A stretch of DNA of 64,000 nt. It comes from Corynebacterium terpenotabidum Y-11 (GTDB taxonomy: Bacteria > Actinomycetota > Actinomycetes > Mycobacteriales > Mycobacteriaceae). Where the stretch lies: positions 1,364,001 to 1,428,000 of the forward strand of contig NC_021663.1 in NCBI RefSeq assembly GCF_000418365.1. Reading direction: 5' to 3'. The notes under the pieces are model-generated. The model did not search any database. It worked only from the letters and a program-made list of their open reading frames with translations, and was not told the DNA's origin. A program made the position numbers and the translations under genes. Shown piece by piece: positions 40,600-49,692 of the stretch (positions within the stretch are counted from its first letter, which is position 1; each line of letters begins with the position of its first letter).

Positions 40600-41823
40600 T
40601 CAGCGGGACCGCAGGCCGGACCGGGTCTGCGGGACCGCGCCCAGGCCCGCCAGACGGGCCAGCAGGGCGGTGGCGAACTCGGCCACGTCCGCGTACCGGG
40701 AATCCGAGGTGGACCGGACGGGTGCGTGGAGGGCGTACCGACGGACGGACTCGACCGTCGTCGCGAAATCGGCGAGATGGGTCTCCGGCAGCCGGTCCAG
40801 CCGACGGGCGCCCTCCGTCGCGGTCTGTGCGCCGTCGATGACGGCCAGGGTGCCGTGGTACAGCAGAGACAGACTCATGAGGGTCCAGCCCATCAGCGAG
40901 GTCATCAGCGCATCTGCCAGCCGGGCGGGTTCACGGACATTCGGCCAGACGCTCACCACCTCGGACGCCCATGCCTCGATGAATTCGGCAGACTCCTCCT
41001 CCTCGAGCAGCGGGGTGCTGATGTCGTGCGGGAATCCGGCGATCACGCAGGCGACGTCGAAGACGATATCCCGGAAACCCGCCCACTCGAAGTCGAGGAA
41101 GACGACCTGGTCGGCGAGCATGATGTTGTCCGGGGTCAGGTCGAAGGGGGTGAAGGCCCGCAGCCGGGACCGGGACTGCCGGATCCCGGCCTCCTCGGCG
41201 AAGGCTTCGACCGCGTCGGGGATCTCGACGCCGCTGCTGCGCAGCAGGTCGAGACCTTGGGCGACCAGGGCGGCGACGTCGACGTCCCGCTCCCCCGTCT
41301 GGCTCACCGGAAGCCCGTGCCGGGCGTACTGGCGACGGTTGAGGGTGTCGAAGGAATGCTCCCCGTCCGCGGTCGCGACCTGCATCTTGCCCAGGGCACG
41401 CCCGAGCTTGCGCAGGGCCGAGATCCGCTTGTCAACATCGTCGAGAACAAGGATGTCGGAGAAGCTCTCGCCGGTTCCGGCATCGGACAGAACGATGATG
41501 CGCTCGTCAATGTCGTGGGCGAGCAGCAACGGCCCCGGCCGGTTCTCCGTCGGCAGCGTATTGGTGTACTGGTACGCGACGACCTCACGGATCATCGCTG
41601 CCTCGGCCTCCGCGGAGAGCGGCGAATCCGGGTCCACCGACGACAGCTGCTTGATGACGACAGATCGTTCCTGGAGGAAGGGGTTGGGGGTGACCTTGGC
41701 CCGCAGGACCAGGGAATCGCTGGATCCACCCAGGTTCTCGGGCTGGGTGAGTTCCGGTGTTCCCCCGAACCGGCGGCCCAGCAGGTGGGCCGCCCGGTCG
41801 AGGACGGTGTCGATAGTCAGCAC
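40600..41823 (-). CDS. Aminoglycoside/choline-kinase-like phosphotransferase family protein
   Basis: 407 residues with a protein-kinase-like APH fold: an N-lobe lysine in SVVIKQLSS, the catalytic-loop equivalent FTPFDLTPDNIMLAD (D and N of the HxDxxxxN motif; the histidine is replaced by T/P) and the metal-binding VVFLDFEWAGF. Substrate unknown; the family phosphorylates small molecules. GTG 41823 is chosen because GGAGG lies 7 nt upstream. It sits between aspS and rarA; as I recall the same gene is there in C. glutamicum, so it is a core gene rather than a resistance determinant. Confidence 0.8.
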   Translation of the reverse strand: MLTIDTVLDRAAHLLGRRFGGTPELTQPENLGGSSDSLVLRAKVTPNPFLQERSVVIKQLSSVDPDSPLSAEAEAAMIREVVAYQYTNTLPTENRPGPLLLAHDIDERIIVLSDAGTGESFSDILVLDDVDKRISALRKLGRALGKMQVATADGEHSFDTLNRRQYARHGLPVSQTGERDVDVAALVAQGLDLLRSSGVEIPDAVEAFAEEAGIRQSRSRLRAFTPFDLTPDNIMLADQVVFLDFEWAGFRDIVFDVACVIAGFPHDISTPLLEEEESAEFIEAWASEVVSVWPNVREPARLADALMTSLMGWTLMSLSLLYHGTLAVIDGAQTATEGARRLDRLPETHLADFATTVESVRRYALHAPVRSTSDSRYADVAEFATALLARLAGLGAVPQTRSGLRSR

Positions 41824-41875
41824 GTGGGTGCCTCCGGTGTCGTGGCGGGGGTGGTCGACGAGTGTGGCCGCGACT

Positions 41876-43666
41876 CTACTCGGCCGGTGCCGGCTTCTTC
41901 GGCTTGGCGTCGATGCCGGCTTCCTTCCGCTGCTGGGCGGTAATCGGTGCCGGTGCGTCGGTGAGCGGGTCCACTCCGCCACCGGACTTCGGGAAGGCGA
42001 TGACGTCACGGATGGACTCGTAGCCGCCGAGGAGGGAGACGATACGGTCCCAGCCGAAGGCGATGCCGCCGTGCGGCGGGGCGCCGAAGGCGAAGGCGTC
42101 GAGGAGGAAGCCGAACTTCTCCTGTGCCTCCTCCTCAGTGATGCCCATAACGGCGAAGACGCGCTCCTGGACGGCCCGCTGGTGGATACGGATGGAACCG
42201 CCGCCGATTTCGTTGCCGTTGCAGACGATGTCGTAGGCGTAGGCGGTGGCCGCACCGGGATCGGTGTCAAAGGTGTCGATCCACTCCGGCTTCGGCGAGG
42301 TGAAGGCGTGGTGGACCGCGGTCCACGACGAGTGACCGAGGGCGACATCGCCGGACGCGGTGGCGTCGGCGGCGGACTCGAACAGGGGGGCGTCGACGAC
42401 CCAGGTAAAGGCCCAGTCGCCGTCCTTGATCAGGCCGAGACGCTCGGCGATCTCGCCGCGGGCGGCACCGAGCAGCGCGCGGGAGGCCTTGACTTCACCG
42501 GCGGCGAAGAAGATGCAGTCGCCCGGCTGGGCGCCGACGTGGGCGGCGATGCCGGCGCGCTCCGCATCGGTGATGTTCTTGGCCACGGGGCCGGTGAGCG
42601 CACCGTCCTCACCGACGAGGATGTAGGCGAGGCCCTTGGCGCCGCGCTGCTTGGCCCATTCCTGCCAGGCGTCGAGCTGACGACGCGGCTGGGAGGCACC
42701 ACCGGTCATGACCACGGCACCGACATAGTCGGACGAGAAGACGCGGAAAGTCGTGTCCTTGAAGAACTCGGTGCACTCGGTGATCTCGATGTCGAAGCGC
42801 AGATCCGGCTTGTCGGAACCGTAACGGCGCATCGCCTCGGCGTAGGTGATCCGCGGGATCGGGGTGGTGATCTCGTAGCCGATCTCGGCCCACACCGCGG
42901 TGAGGATCTTTTCGGCGAGGGCGATGACGTCTTCCTGGTCGACGAAGCTCATTTCGACGTCGAGCTGGGTGAACTCCGGCTGCCGGTCGGCGCGGAAATC
43001 CTCGTCCCGGTAGCAGCGGGCGATCTGGAAGTAGCGTTCCATACCGGCGACCATGAGCAGCTGCTTGAACAGCTGCGGGGACTGCGGCAGGGCGTAGAAG
43101 CTGCCCGGACGCAGGCGGGCCGGAACAAGGAAGTCGCGGGCGCCCTCGGGGGTGGAGCGGGTAAGGGTGGGGGTCTCGATCTCGGTGAAGTCCTCGTCCA
43201 GCAGGACGCCGCGGGCGGCCTGGCTGACCTTGGAGCGCAGCCGCAGGCCATAGGCCTGACGTTCACGGCGAAGGTCGAGGTAGCGGTACTTCAGGCGGGT
43301 CTCTTCGCCGACCTCGCCGCCGGTGGATTCCTCGATCTGGAACGGCAGGGCGGTGGACTCGTTGAGAATCTCCAGGTCGGAGACGTTGAGCTCAATGGCA
43401 CCGGACGCCAGGTTCGGGTTCTCGGATCCTTCCGGCCGGTCCTCGACGACACCGGTGACCCGGATGCAGTATTCGCTGCGCAGGGCATGGGCCCGCTCGG
43501 CGACCTCGTTGTCCCGGAACACGACCTGGGCGAGACCAGAGCGGTCGCGCAGGTCGATGAAGATCACCCCGCCATGGTCGCGCCGTCGGGCGACCCACCC
43601 GGTGAGAGTGACCTCCTTTCCGGTGTCGTCGGAGCGAAGGTCGCCACACAGATGCGTCCGCAGCAC
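41876..43666 (-). CDS. aspS: Aspartyl-tRNA synthetase
   Basis: Class II synthetase for tRNA-Asp, possibly also tRNA-Asn if a GatCAB amidotransferase exists elsewhere. 596 residues: OB anticodon domain ([19 protein letters not shown]), motif 2 [28 protein letters not shown] (in parts), the bacterial GAD insertion (about 290-420) and motif 3 [17 protein letters not shown] 43666 has AAGGA 9 nt upstream and gives the expected [10 protein letters not shown] start; the frame is open another 72 codons upstream. Confidence 0.97.
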   Translation of the reverse strand: MLRTHLCGDLRSDDTGKEVTLTGWVARRRDHGGVIFIDLRDRSGLAQVVFRDNEVAERAHALRSEYCIRVTGVVEDRPEGSENPNLASGAIELNVSDLEILNESTALPFQIEESTGGEVGEETRLKYRYLDLRRERQAYGLRLRSKVSQAARGVLLDEDFTEIETPTLTRSTPEGARDFLVPARLRPGSFYALPQSPQLFKQLLMVAGMERYFQIARCYRDEDFRADRQPEFTQLDVEMSFVDQEDVIALAEKILTAVWAEIGYEITTPIPRITYAEAMRRYGSDKPDLRFDIEITECTEFFKDTTFRVFSSDYVGAVVMTGGASQPRRQLDAWQEWAKQRGAKGLAYILVGEDGALTGPVAKNITDAERAGIAAHVGAQPGDCIFFAAGEVKASRALLGAARGEIAERLGLIKDGDWAFTWVVDAPLFESAADATASGDVALGHSSWTAVHHAFTSPKPEWIDTFDTDPGAATAYAYDIVCNGNEIGGGSIRIHQRAVQERVFAVMGITEEEAQEKFGFLLDAFAFGAPPHGGIAFGWDRIVSLLGGYESIRDVIAFPKSGGGVDPLTDAPAPITAQQRKEAGIDAKPKKPAPAE

Positions 43667-43848
43667 GTCGCGTTGTCCTTTCGGATCAGAGTCATGGGGC
43701 GGCACGTCGTCGGCCTCCCCGGGTGTTGCCCGTACCGTGGCCACCGGCGGTTGACCGGACCTGGTACGCATGTCGAGCGTCAAGACTACTCCCCCGTGTC
43801 CACAAGGGTGGGGGTGGGTAGGTCCGGCGCGTGGTGGCGGCGACAGGC

Positions 43849-43854
43849 TACCGT
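43849..43854 (+). promoter_or_regulatory. -10 box of the small membrane protein gene (leaderless)
   Basis: TACCGT, 6 nt before ATG 43861. The GGAGG in between is only 1 nt from the ATG, too close to act as a ribosome site. Confidence 0.45.
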
Positions 43855-43860
43855 GGAGGC

Positions 43861-44187
43861 ATGGTTGAGAACTCCCGTGCACACGGCACCCCGGGCCGTC
43901 CCCGGTCCGGCGACTCCGACGGTATCCGCGATGAAGTCACCGTCGAAGACACGATCGTCACCCCGTTGGACCGCCGCGACGTCTACCGGTATTTCTGGGT
44001 CATCAACCAGGTGATCCTCGCTGTTTCAGCGGTCGTCGCGGTGTGCGCGATCGTCTACGGTCTGGCGGCCGGCGAATCCGACGCCTGGATCAGCGGGCTG
44101 GCGGCGACGATCATCGCCATGCTGTCGATCATCGGTCTGCTGCTGGCCCGGCTCGGCAGCGACCTGAAGTTCGCCCGACAGATCTGA
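43861..44187 (+). CDS. Small two-helix membrane protein, unknown function
   Basis: 108 residues. A polar N-terminus of about 45 residues is followed by two membrane helices, [22 protein letters not shown] and [21 protein letters not shown], and a short basic end. I do not recognise the family. ATG 43861 is chosen because a TACCGT -10 box lies 6 nt before it; GTG 43831 or 43834 would add 9-10 residues. It is divergent from aspS and convergent with the GDPD-like gene. Confidence 0.7.
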   Translation: MVENSRAHGTPGRPRSGDSDGIRDEVTVEDTIVTPLDRRDVYRYFWVINQVILAVSAVVAVCAIVYGLAAGESDAWISGLAATIIAMLSIIGLLLARLGSDLKFARQI

Positions 44188-44209
44188 TTCCGACCCGTCC
44201 CGCCTGCGG

Positions 44210-44947
44210 CTACCGGAGTGCGGCGGCCAGGCCGTCGGCGTCATCGGTGGTGATCTGGTCCACCCTGAGCTCCAGCAGTCGTCGGGCCGTCCGCACCCCG
44301 TCCGGGTCCGCGGTCGTCAGGGTGTAGGCGTCCACCCGCTTTCCTGCGGTGTGGAGGTCGGCGACGATATCGTGACCGCGGTCGGCGAGCGCGAGGATGA
44401 GCCGGTGGTCCAGGTAGATCATCACCGCGGTCGGCTGCGCGCCCAGCGCGTCGGCAAGGAAGGCCGCCACATCACCCGACCTGTGCAGTCGCCGGACCGC
44501 CCGGCGGGTGCAGGGGTCGTGACCGGTCCGGAGCCGCGGATCGACCGCCCCGATCGCGGCCACCGCGACCGGATCCGTGCCCGACACGGTGACGACGTCT
44601 GCCACCGGGCCGACCGCCGTCGCGACCGCCTGCGCCGCCCACGGGGTGAGGGTCCGCGCGGGATCCTTGATGTCGAGCTGCAGTTCGGCGGTGGGTGCGA
44701 CGTCCACCGCCTGCCGGATCACCGAGGCCAGCGGGGTCGCCGGTGCGTCCCACCAGCGGTACCGATCATGCCGGACCGTCGGTACCCCTCCCCGGGCGAT
44801 CCGCACGTCGATTTCGACCCCGGCGCCGAGCGCCAACCCTTCGACGATCCGGGCGGGGGTGAAGGGACGATCACCGGGGCGACGCCGTCCCCGGCGCCAT
44901 TTGAGCCGGGTGGTGTGTCCGTCGTAGACAAGGTCGGTGGGCGTCAT
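44210..44947 (-). CDS. Glycerophosphodiester phosphodiesterase-like TIM-barrel protein
   Basis: 245 residues resembling the GDPD family: an opening [44 protein letters not shown] region (metal-site E and D in GVEIDV), TVRHDR, LQLDIKDP, and the terminal DAYTLTTADPDGVRTARRLLELRVDQITTDD barrel strand. The usual first HRG histidine is replaced (WRRG), so catalysis is uncertain. ATG 44947 overlaps the stop of the upstream membrane hydrolase by 4 nt, so the pair is coupled. Confidence 0.7.
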   Translation of the reverse strand: MTPTDLVYDGHTTRLKWRRGRRRPGDRPFTPARIVEGLALGAGVEIDVRIARGGVPTVRHDRYRWWDAPATPLASVIRQAVDVAPTAELQLDIKDPARTLTPWAAQAVATAVGPVADVVTVSGTDPVAVAAIGAVDPRLRTGHDPCTRRAVRRLHRSGDVAAFLADALGAQPTAVMIYLDHRLILALADRGHDIVADLHTAGKRVDAYTLTTADPDGVRTARRLLELRVDQITTDDADGLAAALR

Positions 44948-45705
44948 CCATTCACCAGTACCAGGACCAGCTGCCAGCCTGCGAGTCCGGTGCACACCAG
45001 CAGCAGCGCCTGATCCCACACCCCGGACGTGCGGATTGTCATGGCCGACGGCAGGGTCCAGTTCCACCAGCGTTTCCCGTCCCGCGGAATCAGTGGCGAG
45101 GTCAGTGGAATCCCGGACGTTGTCAGCAGGTCACCTACCAGGTGGGTCAGCACACCTGCCGTCACGGCGGAGGCCGGCAGCAGCGGCGTCTGAAGTGCAG
45201 GGATACTCCGGTAGGCGAGCACTCCCACCACCACGGACAGGGCGACGATGACGATGCTGCCGCGGTCCTTCGCCCAGGAGGGAAACAGTCCGCTGAGCGC
45301 CAGACCGGTGAACAGGATGAGCATCCCGACCACACCCGCTGTCCCCCACACGCCGCCGATCCCCCAGGCGCAGAGCCCGGCCAACAGAGCGAACCAGAGG
45401 GTGTGGGTGGCGGTCCGGTGACCGCCGGTGATCCGGGTGTCCTTCCGGGTACCGGTGGCACGGACGGTGAGGACGCTGAGTGCGGCACCGGCCCGGGCGG
45501 CCAGTCCGGTGAGGGGGCCGAAGGTCCGGGCGACGGTCGAGCCCGGAGCATCGATGTCCGGCAGCAACGCCGCCCCGGCGGTGATTCCGGCATAGGCGAG
45601 GATCTCGGCGGTGGTAGTCGCCCCGCCCCAGTGCGGTGGAAGTGTGGTGGCCAGGGCCAGACCGACAGCGGCACCGGACATGGCGTGGGTCGGCCCCTGG
45701 ACCAT
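44944..45705 (-). CDS. YdjM/DUF457-type membrane-bound metal-dependent hydrolase
   Basis: 253 residues with about six to seven membrane segments and the family's membrane-facing histidine/aspartate motifs: GPTHAMSGAAVGLAL, LLPDIDAPGSTVAR, GGHRTATHTLWFAL and LTHLVGDLLTTSGIPL. The family is annotated as LexA-regulated or lipid-processing membrane hydrolases without an established reaction. ATG 45705 has GGAGGGGAG upstream. Coupled to the GDPD-like gene by ATGA; a joint role in glycerophospholipid turnover is only a guess. Confidence 0.8.
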   Translation of the reverse strand: MVQGPTHAMSGAAVGLALATTLPPHWGGATTTAEILAYAGITAGAALLPDIDAPGSTVARTFGPLTGLAARAGAALSVLTVRATGTRKDTRITGGHRTATHTLWFALLAGLCAWGIGGVWGTAGVVGMLILFTGLALSGLFPSWAKDRGSIVIVALSVVVGVLAYRSIPALQTPLLPASAVTAGVLTHLVGDLLTTSGIPLTSPLIPRDGKRWWNWTLPSAMTIRTSGVWDQALLLVCTGLAGWQLVLVLVNG

Positions 45706-45737
45706 ACTCCCCTCCGATAGTGTGTGTGCGGTGAGAA

Positions 45738-45757
45738 TTCCTGCAGATATGCAGGAA
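45738..45757 (-). repeat. Perfect hairpin TTCCTGCA-GATA-TGCAGGAA
   Basis: 8-bp stem with a tetraloop, directly adjacent to the terminator hairpin at 45758-45784, in the gap between tRNA-Lys and the membrane hydrolase gene. It could be part of the terminator or of the promoter region of the downstream pair. Confidence 0.55.
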
Positions 45758-45784
45758 CCCCGGCCAGTGTGACCTGGGCCGGGG
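45758..45784 (-). terminator. Terminator of tRNA-Lys
   Basis: CCCCGGCC and GGCCGGGG arms with an 11-nt loop, followed on the minus strand by TTCCTG. It starts 7 nt after the tRNA 3' end. Confidence 0.65.
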
Positions 45785-45790
45785 TGATGG

Positions 45791-45863
<73 letters not shown>

Positions 45864-46009
45864 GCACGTTGTCCGGCGTGGCCGTTCAACGGATGGAAAC
45901 TATAGGCCGAGAATGACCGCTCGGCAACACAGCAGGTCAGGAGACGTCTTTCACCCCGCCAGCCACACCCGAACCAGAGCTTGGGATCGCGGAGCGGACC
46001 AACCACTGT

Positions 46010-46015
46010 TAGGGT
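46010..46015 (+). promoter_or_regulatory. -10 box of the 45-residue peptide gene (leaderless)
   Basis: TAGGGT, 7 nt before ATG 46023. No ribosome binding site between them. Confidence 0.55.
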
Positions 46016-46022
46016 GTGCGCC

Positions 46023-46160
46023 ATGGACATCACAGCGATCATCTCCCTCATTAACAGCCTTCTCACCCAGGCAGACTGGGCCGCCTACAACAACTGGGAC
46101 TCCGTCAGCCAGATTCTCGACGCGATCATCCCGGACGCCGCTGCCAACTACCAGCCCTAG
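46023..46160 (+). CDS. 45-residue acidic peptide, possible PorA/PorH-like cell-wall peptide
   Basis: Reads MDITAIISLINSLLTQADWA and continues through AYNNWDSVSQILDAIIPDAA to NYQP. Five aspartates, no lysine or arginine, no signal peptide; hydrophobic residues recur every 3-4 positions, as in an amphipathic helix. Size, charge and lack of a signal sequence recall the 45-57-residue PorA/PorH channel peptides of Corynebacterium, but I see no direct sequence match. Support for expression: a TAGGGT box at leaderless spacing and a hairpin (46188-46205) shortly after the stop. It lies alone between tRNA-Lys and thrC. Confidence 0.6.
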   Translation: MDITAIISLINSLLTQADWAAYNNWDSVSQILDAIIPDAAANYQP

Positions 46161-46187
46161 GCTCCGGTCACCGCAACGGCACCGGCG

Positions 46188-46205
46188 CATCGGGAACACC
46201 CGATG
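46188..46205 (+). terminator. Hairpin after the 45-residue peptide gene
   Basis: CATCGGG-AACA-CCCGATG, a perfect 7-bp stem with tetraloop, 27 nt after the stop. There is no T run, so termination efficiency is uncertain. The remaining 200 bases to thrC hold nothing recognisable except the thrC -10 box. Confidence 0.45.
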
Positions 46206-46391
46206 TGAGTGCCGCCAACGGTGGCGTCAGCTCTCCATTCCCACAGTGAACAGGAACTGCCCGTCGAGGGTGTGGCCGAGACTGCTGATGCAGCGGCATC
46301 CGGCGGCCTGCACCCCCAGCTCAGCAGCATGACCCGCGCGGCGGCGGATATTACCGGGGTACTGCACCGCCGGGTGTCTCGCTGCACTCGC

Positions 46392-46397
46392 TAGGCT
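46392..46397 (+). promoter_or_regulatory. -10 box of thrC (leaderless)
   Basis: TAGGCT, 7 nt before ATG 46405. No ribosome binding site is present. Confidence 0.55.
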
Positions 46398-46404
46398 GTG
46401 ACCC

Positions 46405-47859
46405 ATGAAGTACATCTCCACGCGCGACGCGCAGGCCACCCCTGTCACCTTCACCGATATTTTGCTCGGCGGTCTGGCACCGGACGGTGGCCTGTACCTG
46501 CCCGAGGAATACCCGCAGCTCGACGCCGCCACACTGGAGCGGTGGCGCGGTGTGCTCGACACCGGTGGCTATGCCGCCCTCGCCGCCGAGGTCGTCGCCC
46601 TGTTCGTCGACGATATCCCGGTCGAGGACCTCCGCGAGATCACCGCGCGGGCCTACAGCACCCCGAAGTTCGCCTCGGCACAGATCGTCCCGGTCACCGA
46701 CCTGGAGCCGGGTGTGAAGATCGCGCACCTGTCGGAGGGGCCCACCGCGGCGTTCAAGGACATGGCAATGCAGCTGCTCGGCGAGCTGTTCGAGTACGTT
46801 CTGCGCAAGCGCGGCGAGACCATCAACATCCTCGGTGCGACCAGTGGTGACACCGGGTCCTCCGCCGAGTACGCGATGCGCGGCCGGGCCGGCATCCGGG
46901 TGTTCATGCTCACCCCGGCGGGCCGCATGACGCCGTTCCAGCAGGCGCAGATGTTCGGCCTGGAGGACCCGAATATCTTCAACATCGCCCTCGACGGCGT
47001 CTTCGACGACTGCCAGGACGTGGTGAAGGCTGTGTCCGGGGACGCCGCATTCAAGGCGGAGTACCACATCGGCGCCGTGAACTCGATCAACTGGGCACGC
47101 CTGATGGCCCAGGTCGTCTACTACGTCTCCAGCTGGATCCGGGCGACTGACAGCCCGGAGGACACCGTCTCCTTCAGCGTGCCGACCGGCAACTTCGGCG
47201 ACATTTGCGCCGGTCACATCGCCCGGAGCATGGGAGTGCCGATCGACCGGCTGATCGTGGCGACGAACGAGAACGACGTCCTCGACGAGTTCTTCCGTAC
47301 CGGTGAGTACCGGGTGCGGACCTCCGCGGAGACGCTGGCGACCTCCAGCCCGTCGATGGACATCTCCAAGGCCTCGAACTTCGAGCGGTTCATCTTCGAC
47401 GTGGTGGGACGGGACGGTGCCCGCACGGCGGACCTCTTCGGGTCCCAGGTCCCGGCTGGCGGGTTCTCCCTGTCCGCCGACCCCGCGTTCCCGCAGGTCG
47501 CCAAGGACTACGGTTTCGCGTCCGGATCATCGACCCACGCTGACCGGCTGGCGACGATCCGGCACTGCTGGGAGACCACCGGCGTCCTGGTCGACCCGCA
47601 CACCGCCGACGGTGTGAAGGTCGCGCGTGACTACCTTGCCGAGCACCCGGACGCTGCTCCGGTGGTGTGTCTGGAGACCGCCTTGCCGGTGAAGTTCGCC
47701 GACACGATCCGCGAGGCCATCGGGGATGAGCCGGAGGCGATGACCCCGGAGCGGTTCCGCGGCATTCTCGACGCCGACCGGCACGTCACCGACCTGCCGA
47801 ACGACGTCGAAACGGTGAAGGGTTTCATCCGCGACTCCATCGCGAATGTGCAGGTGTAG
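46405..47859 (+). CDS. thrC: Threonine synthase
   Basis: PLP enzyme converting O-phosphohomoserine to threonine. 484 residues, the long class found in proteobacteria, yeast and corynebacteria. The PLP lysine is in SEGPTAAFKDMAMQLLG; the phosphate-binding loop region is ILGATSGDTGSSAEYAMRG; VPTGNFGDICAGHIARSMG and TSSPSMDISKASNFER are also typical. Leaderless start at ATG 46405. No hom or thrB is adjacent. The following kinase gene overlaps its last 14 nt. Confidence 0.96.
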   Translation: MKYISTRDAQATPVTFTDILLGGLAPDGGLYLPEEYPQLDAATLERWRGVLDTGGYAALAAEVVALFVDDIPVEDLREITARAYSTPKFASAQIVPVTDLEPGVKIAHLSEGPTAAFKDMAMQLLGELFEYVLRKRGETINILGATSGDTGSSAEYAMRGRAGIRVFMLTPAGRMTPFQQAQMFGLEDPNIFNIALDGVFDDCQDVVKAVSGDAAFKAEYHIGAVNSINWARLMAQVVYYVSSWIRATDSPEDTVSFSVPTGNFGDICAGHIARSMGVPIDRLIVATNENDVLDEFFRTGEYRVRTSAETLATSSPSMDISKASNFERFIFDVVGRDGARTADLFGSQVPAGGFSLSADPAFPQVAKDYGFASGSSTHADRLATIRHCWETTGVLVDPHTADGVKVARDYLAEHPDAAPVVCLETALPVKFADTIREAIGDEPEAMTPERFRGILDADRHVTDLPNDVETVKGFIRDSIANVQV

Positions 47860-48328
47860 CCCTATCGCCACCCTGTACGTCACCCGCGGATTCCCGGCGT
47901 CGGGCAAGACGACCTGGGCAGCGCGGTTCTGTGCCGGTTCCGGTGCGGTGAACATCAACCGGGACGACATCCGGCGGACACTGCGGCTCGGTCAGCACGG
48001 GACCGACGACCAGGAGGCCGGGGTCACCACCGTGCAGGAGGCGTTCTTCCGTGCCGCAGTGGCGAACGGCTCCGATATCGTCCTGTCGGACACGAACCTG
48101 CGTCTGCGGTCGCTGCGTCCCTTCCTTCGCCGTGCGCTGGCCGCCGGGTACGCGGTGGAGCTGCGGGACTTCCGGGTGGAGCTTGACGAACTGTTGCGTC
48201 GCAATGCCGCCCGGGAAGCGGACCGTCGGGTCCCGGACGCGGTGATCCGCGAAATGTGGTCGCGGTACCCCCCTGAGCAGTGGCCCCCGATTGAGACGCT
48301 TCTCGAGGACGCCGCAGGTCCTGCCTAG
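47846..48328 (+). CDS. P-loop kinase-like ATP-binding protein (polynucleotide-kinase/Zeta-like)
   Basis: 160 residues of the AAA_33/T4-polynucleotide-kinase-like group. Walker A GFPASGKTTWAARF, the INRDDIRRTLRLG substrate segment, VLSDTNLRLRSLRPFLRRAL and a lid with RRNAAREADRRVP are present; the phosphate acceptor is unknown. ATG 47846 overlaps thrC by 14 nt, implying coupled translation. Stop codon overlaps that of the convergent capA-like gene inside a CCTAGG palindrome. No antitoxin-like partner is adjacent. Confidence 0.75.
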   Translation: MCRCSPIATLYVTRGFPASGKTTWAARFCAGSGAVNINRDDIRRTLRLGQHGTDDQEAGVTTVQEAFFRAAVANGSDIVLSDTNLRLRSLRPFLRRALAAGYAVELRDFRVELDELLRRNAAREADRRVPDAVIREMWSRYPPEQWPPIETLLEDAAGPA

Positions 48329-49452
48329 GCAGTCTCCTCCGGCGCGGCGGTGACGGGGATGCACGTCCGGTAGCTGTCGGACAGGGAGGTGAGTTCGGCG
48401 GCTGTGGCGTCATCCACCGGACGCGGGATGCCGTCGTAGCCGATGAGCATCGGCTGCCAGTCGGCGTCACTGACCCGCCGGGCGTTCTGCTCCGCCACCG
48501 GGGCGTCGGACGCGGGGATATCGAAGGTCACGGTGAGGACGCCGGTATGGCCAGCCTCCCCGGCGTTGAGATAGTAGATGAAGTTGCCCATGCCGTAGTT
48601 GACGTAGGCGTTGCCCAACCAGCCCTGACCGTTGAGACGGTGCTGGTGTCCACCGACGATGAGGTCGGCGCCGGCGTCCTCGAGGGCCTCGGATGTGGCG
48701 ATGGCCTGCTCCCCGGGGCAGTGCGCGGCCTCGATCCCCCAGTGCATGCTCACCACGACAACATCGTGGTCCTTCTTCGCGTCGCGAACCTCGCGCAGCA
48801 GCCGGTCCCGGGGGACGGCCGAGGCGATGCCGTACTTGTCCACGCCCGCGGAGTTGTATTCGAGCGTCTCCTCGTAGACCTCGGACGCGTTCACCAGGGC
48901 AATCTTCACCCCGTTGGCCTCCAGGGTGACCGGGGTGAAGGCCTCGTCGATGTCCCGGCCGATCCCGGCGACCGGGATCGGCGACGCGTCCTTGGCGGCG
49001 AGAGTGTCCACTGCGCCTTCCTCGCCGTAGTCGAAGGCATGGTTGGCCGCCATGGTGACGGCATCCACCCCCGCGTTCTGCAGGGAGACCAGCGCGGACT
49101 CCGGCGCGCGGAAGGTGAAGGCCTTGCCCGGGAACGGGGTGCCACGGTCGGTGATGGAGGTTTCCAGGTTCACCACCGACAGATCGGCGGCGCCGAGGGT
49201 GTCCCGCAGTTCAACCAGGGAATTCGGGTCCGTGGCGAGGGAAGCGAGGTGGGACTCGAACATGACGTCCCCACCGAAAGCCATGGTGACCGAGCGTGCC
49301 GGGGTCGGGGCGGTGGCCTCGGCACCGGCTGCCTCATCCCCCGAGCACGCCGTCGAACAGGCCGCAGCTGTGACGACAGCGACGGTGGCCGTCAGTATTT
49401 TCCCTGCTTTCCCTGCTTTCCCTGCTTTGCAAGCTGTGACCCGAATACTCAC
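48325..49452 (-). CDS. CapA/PgsA-family lipoprotein (metallophosphatase-like)
   Basis: 375 residues. N-terminal KAGKAGKAGK stretch and a hydrophobic helix lead to candidate lipobox cysteines (C32 in VVTAAAC, C36 in CSTAC), so it is probably a membrane-anchored extracytoplasmic lipoprotein. The body is the PGA_cap calcineurin-like fold: FGGDVMFE, SVVNLETSI, AANHAFDYGEEG, VVSMHWG, GGHQHRL and NYGMGNFIYY. Homologues support poly-gamma-glutamate capsule export, but no pgsBC/capBC genes are here. GTG 49452 has AGGAG 5 nt upstream. The KAG repeats are coded by three 9-bp units (49400-49426). Confidence 0.85.
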   Translation of the reverse strand: MSIRVTACKAGKAGKAGKILTATVAVVTAAACSTACSGDEAAGAEATAPTPARSVTMAFGGDVMFESHLASLATDPNSLVELRDTLGAADLSVVNLETSITDRGTPFPGKAFTFRAPESALVSLQNAGVDAVTMAANHAFDYGEEGAVDTLAAKDASPIPVAGIGRDIDEAFTPVTLEANGVKIALVNASEVYEETLEYNSAGVDKYGIASAVPRDRLLREVRDAKKDHDVVVVSMHWGIEAAHCPGEQAIATSEALEDAGADLIVGGHQHRLNGQGWLGNAYVNYGMGNFIYYLNAGEAGHTGVLTVTFDIPASDAPVAEQNARRVSDADWQPMLIGYDGIPRPVDDATAAELTSLSDSYRTCIPVTAAPEETA

Positions 49453-49680
49453 CCGTGCTCCTCCACCTGTCCTCGTCCACCGGAGAACCGGTGATGCCCA
49501 CGCGGTAGCGTATCTGTAACTGTCTGCGGAGCCCGTGTCCGCAACTGCCCCGAAAAATGAGGCCAGGAGCACCTCCCGCCGCAGCACCCCGGGGAGGTCG
49601 CCGGGGTACGGGACCACTGCGGCACAACACTCTGCCACCGCGGGTTGCCCAAGGTGCTGAACTGCGGGAACAGCGTCAGA

Positions 49681-49686
49681 TAGGGT
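49681..49686 (+). promoter_or_regulatory. -10 box of the metallopeptidase gene (leaderless)
   Basis: TAGGGT, 6 nt before ATG 49693, with no ribosome binding site. Confidence 0.55.
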
Positions 49687-49692
49687 AATCGC

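Noticed and set aside
46209..46394. A 61-codon frame between the 45-residue peptide gene and thrC
   Set aside because: No promoter or ribosome site before it, no recognisable composition, and it runs into the thrC promoter.
47846..48328. Zeta-type toxin of a toxin-antitoxin pair
   Set aside because: No small antitoxin gene is adjacent; the overlapping upstream gene is thrC.
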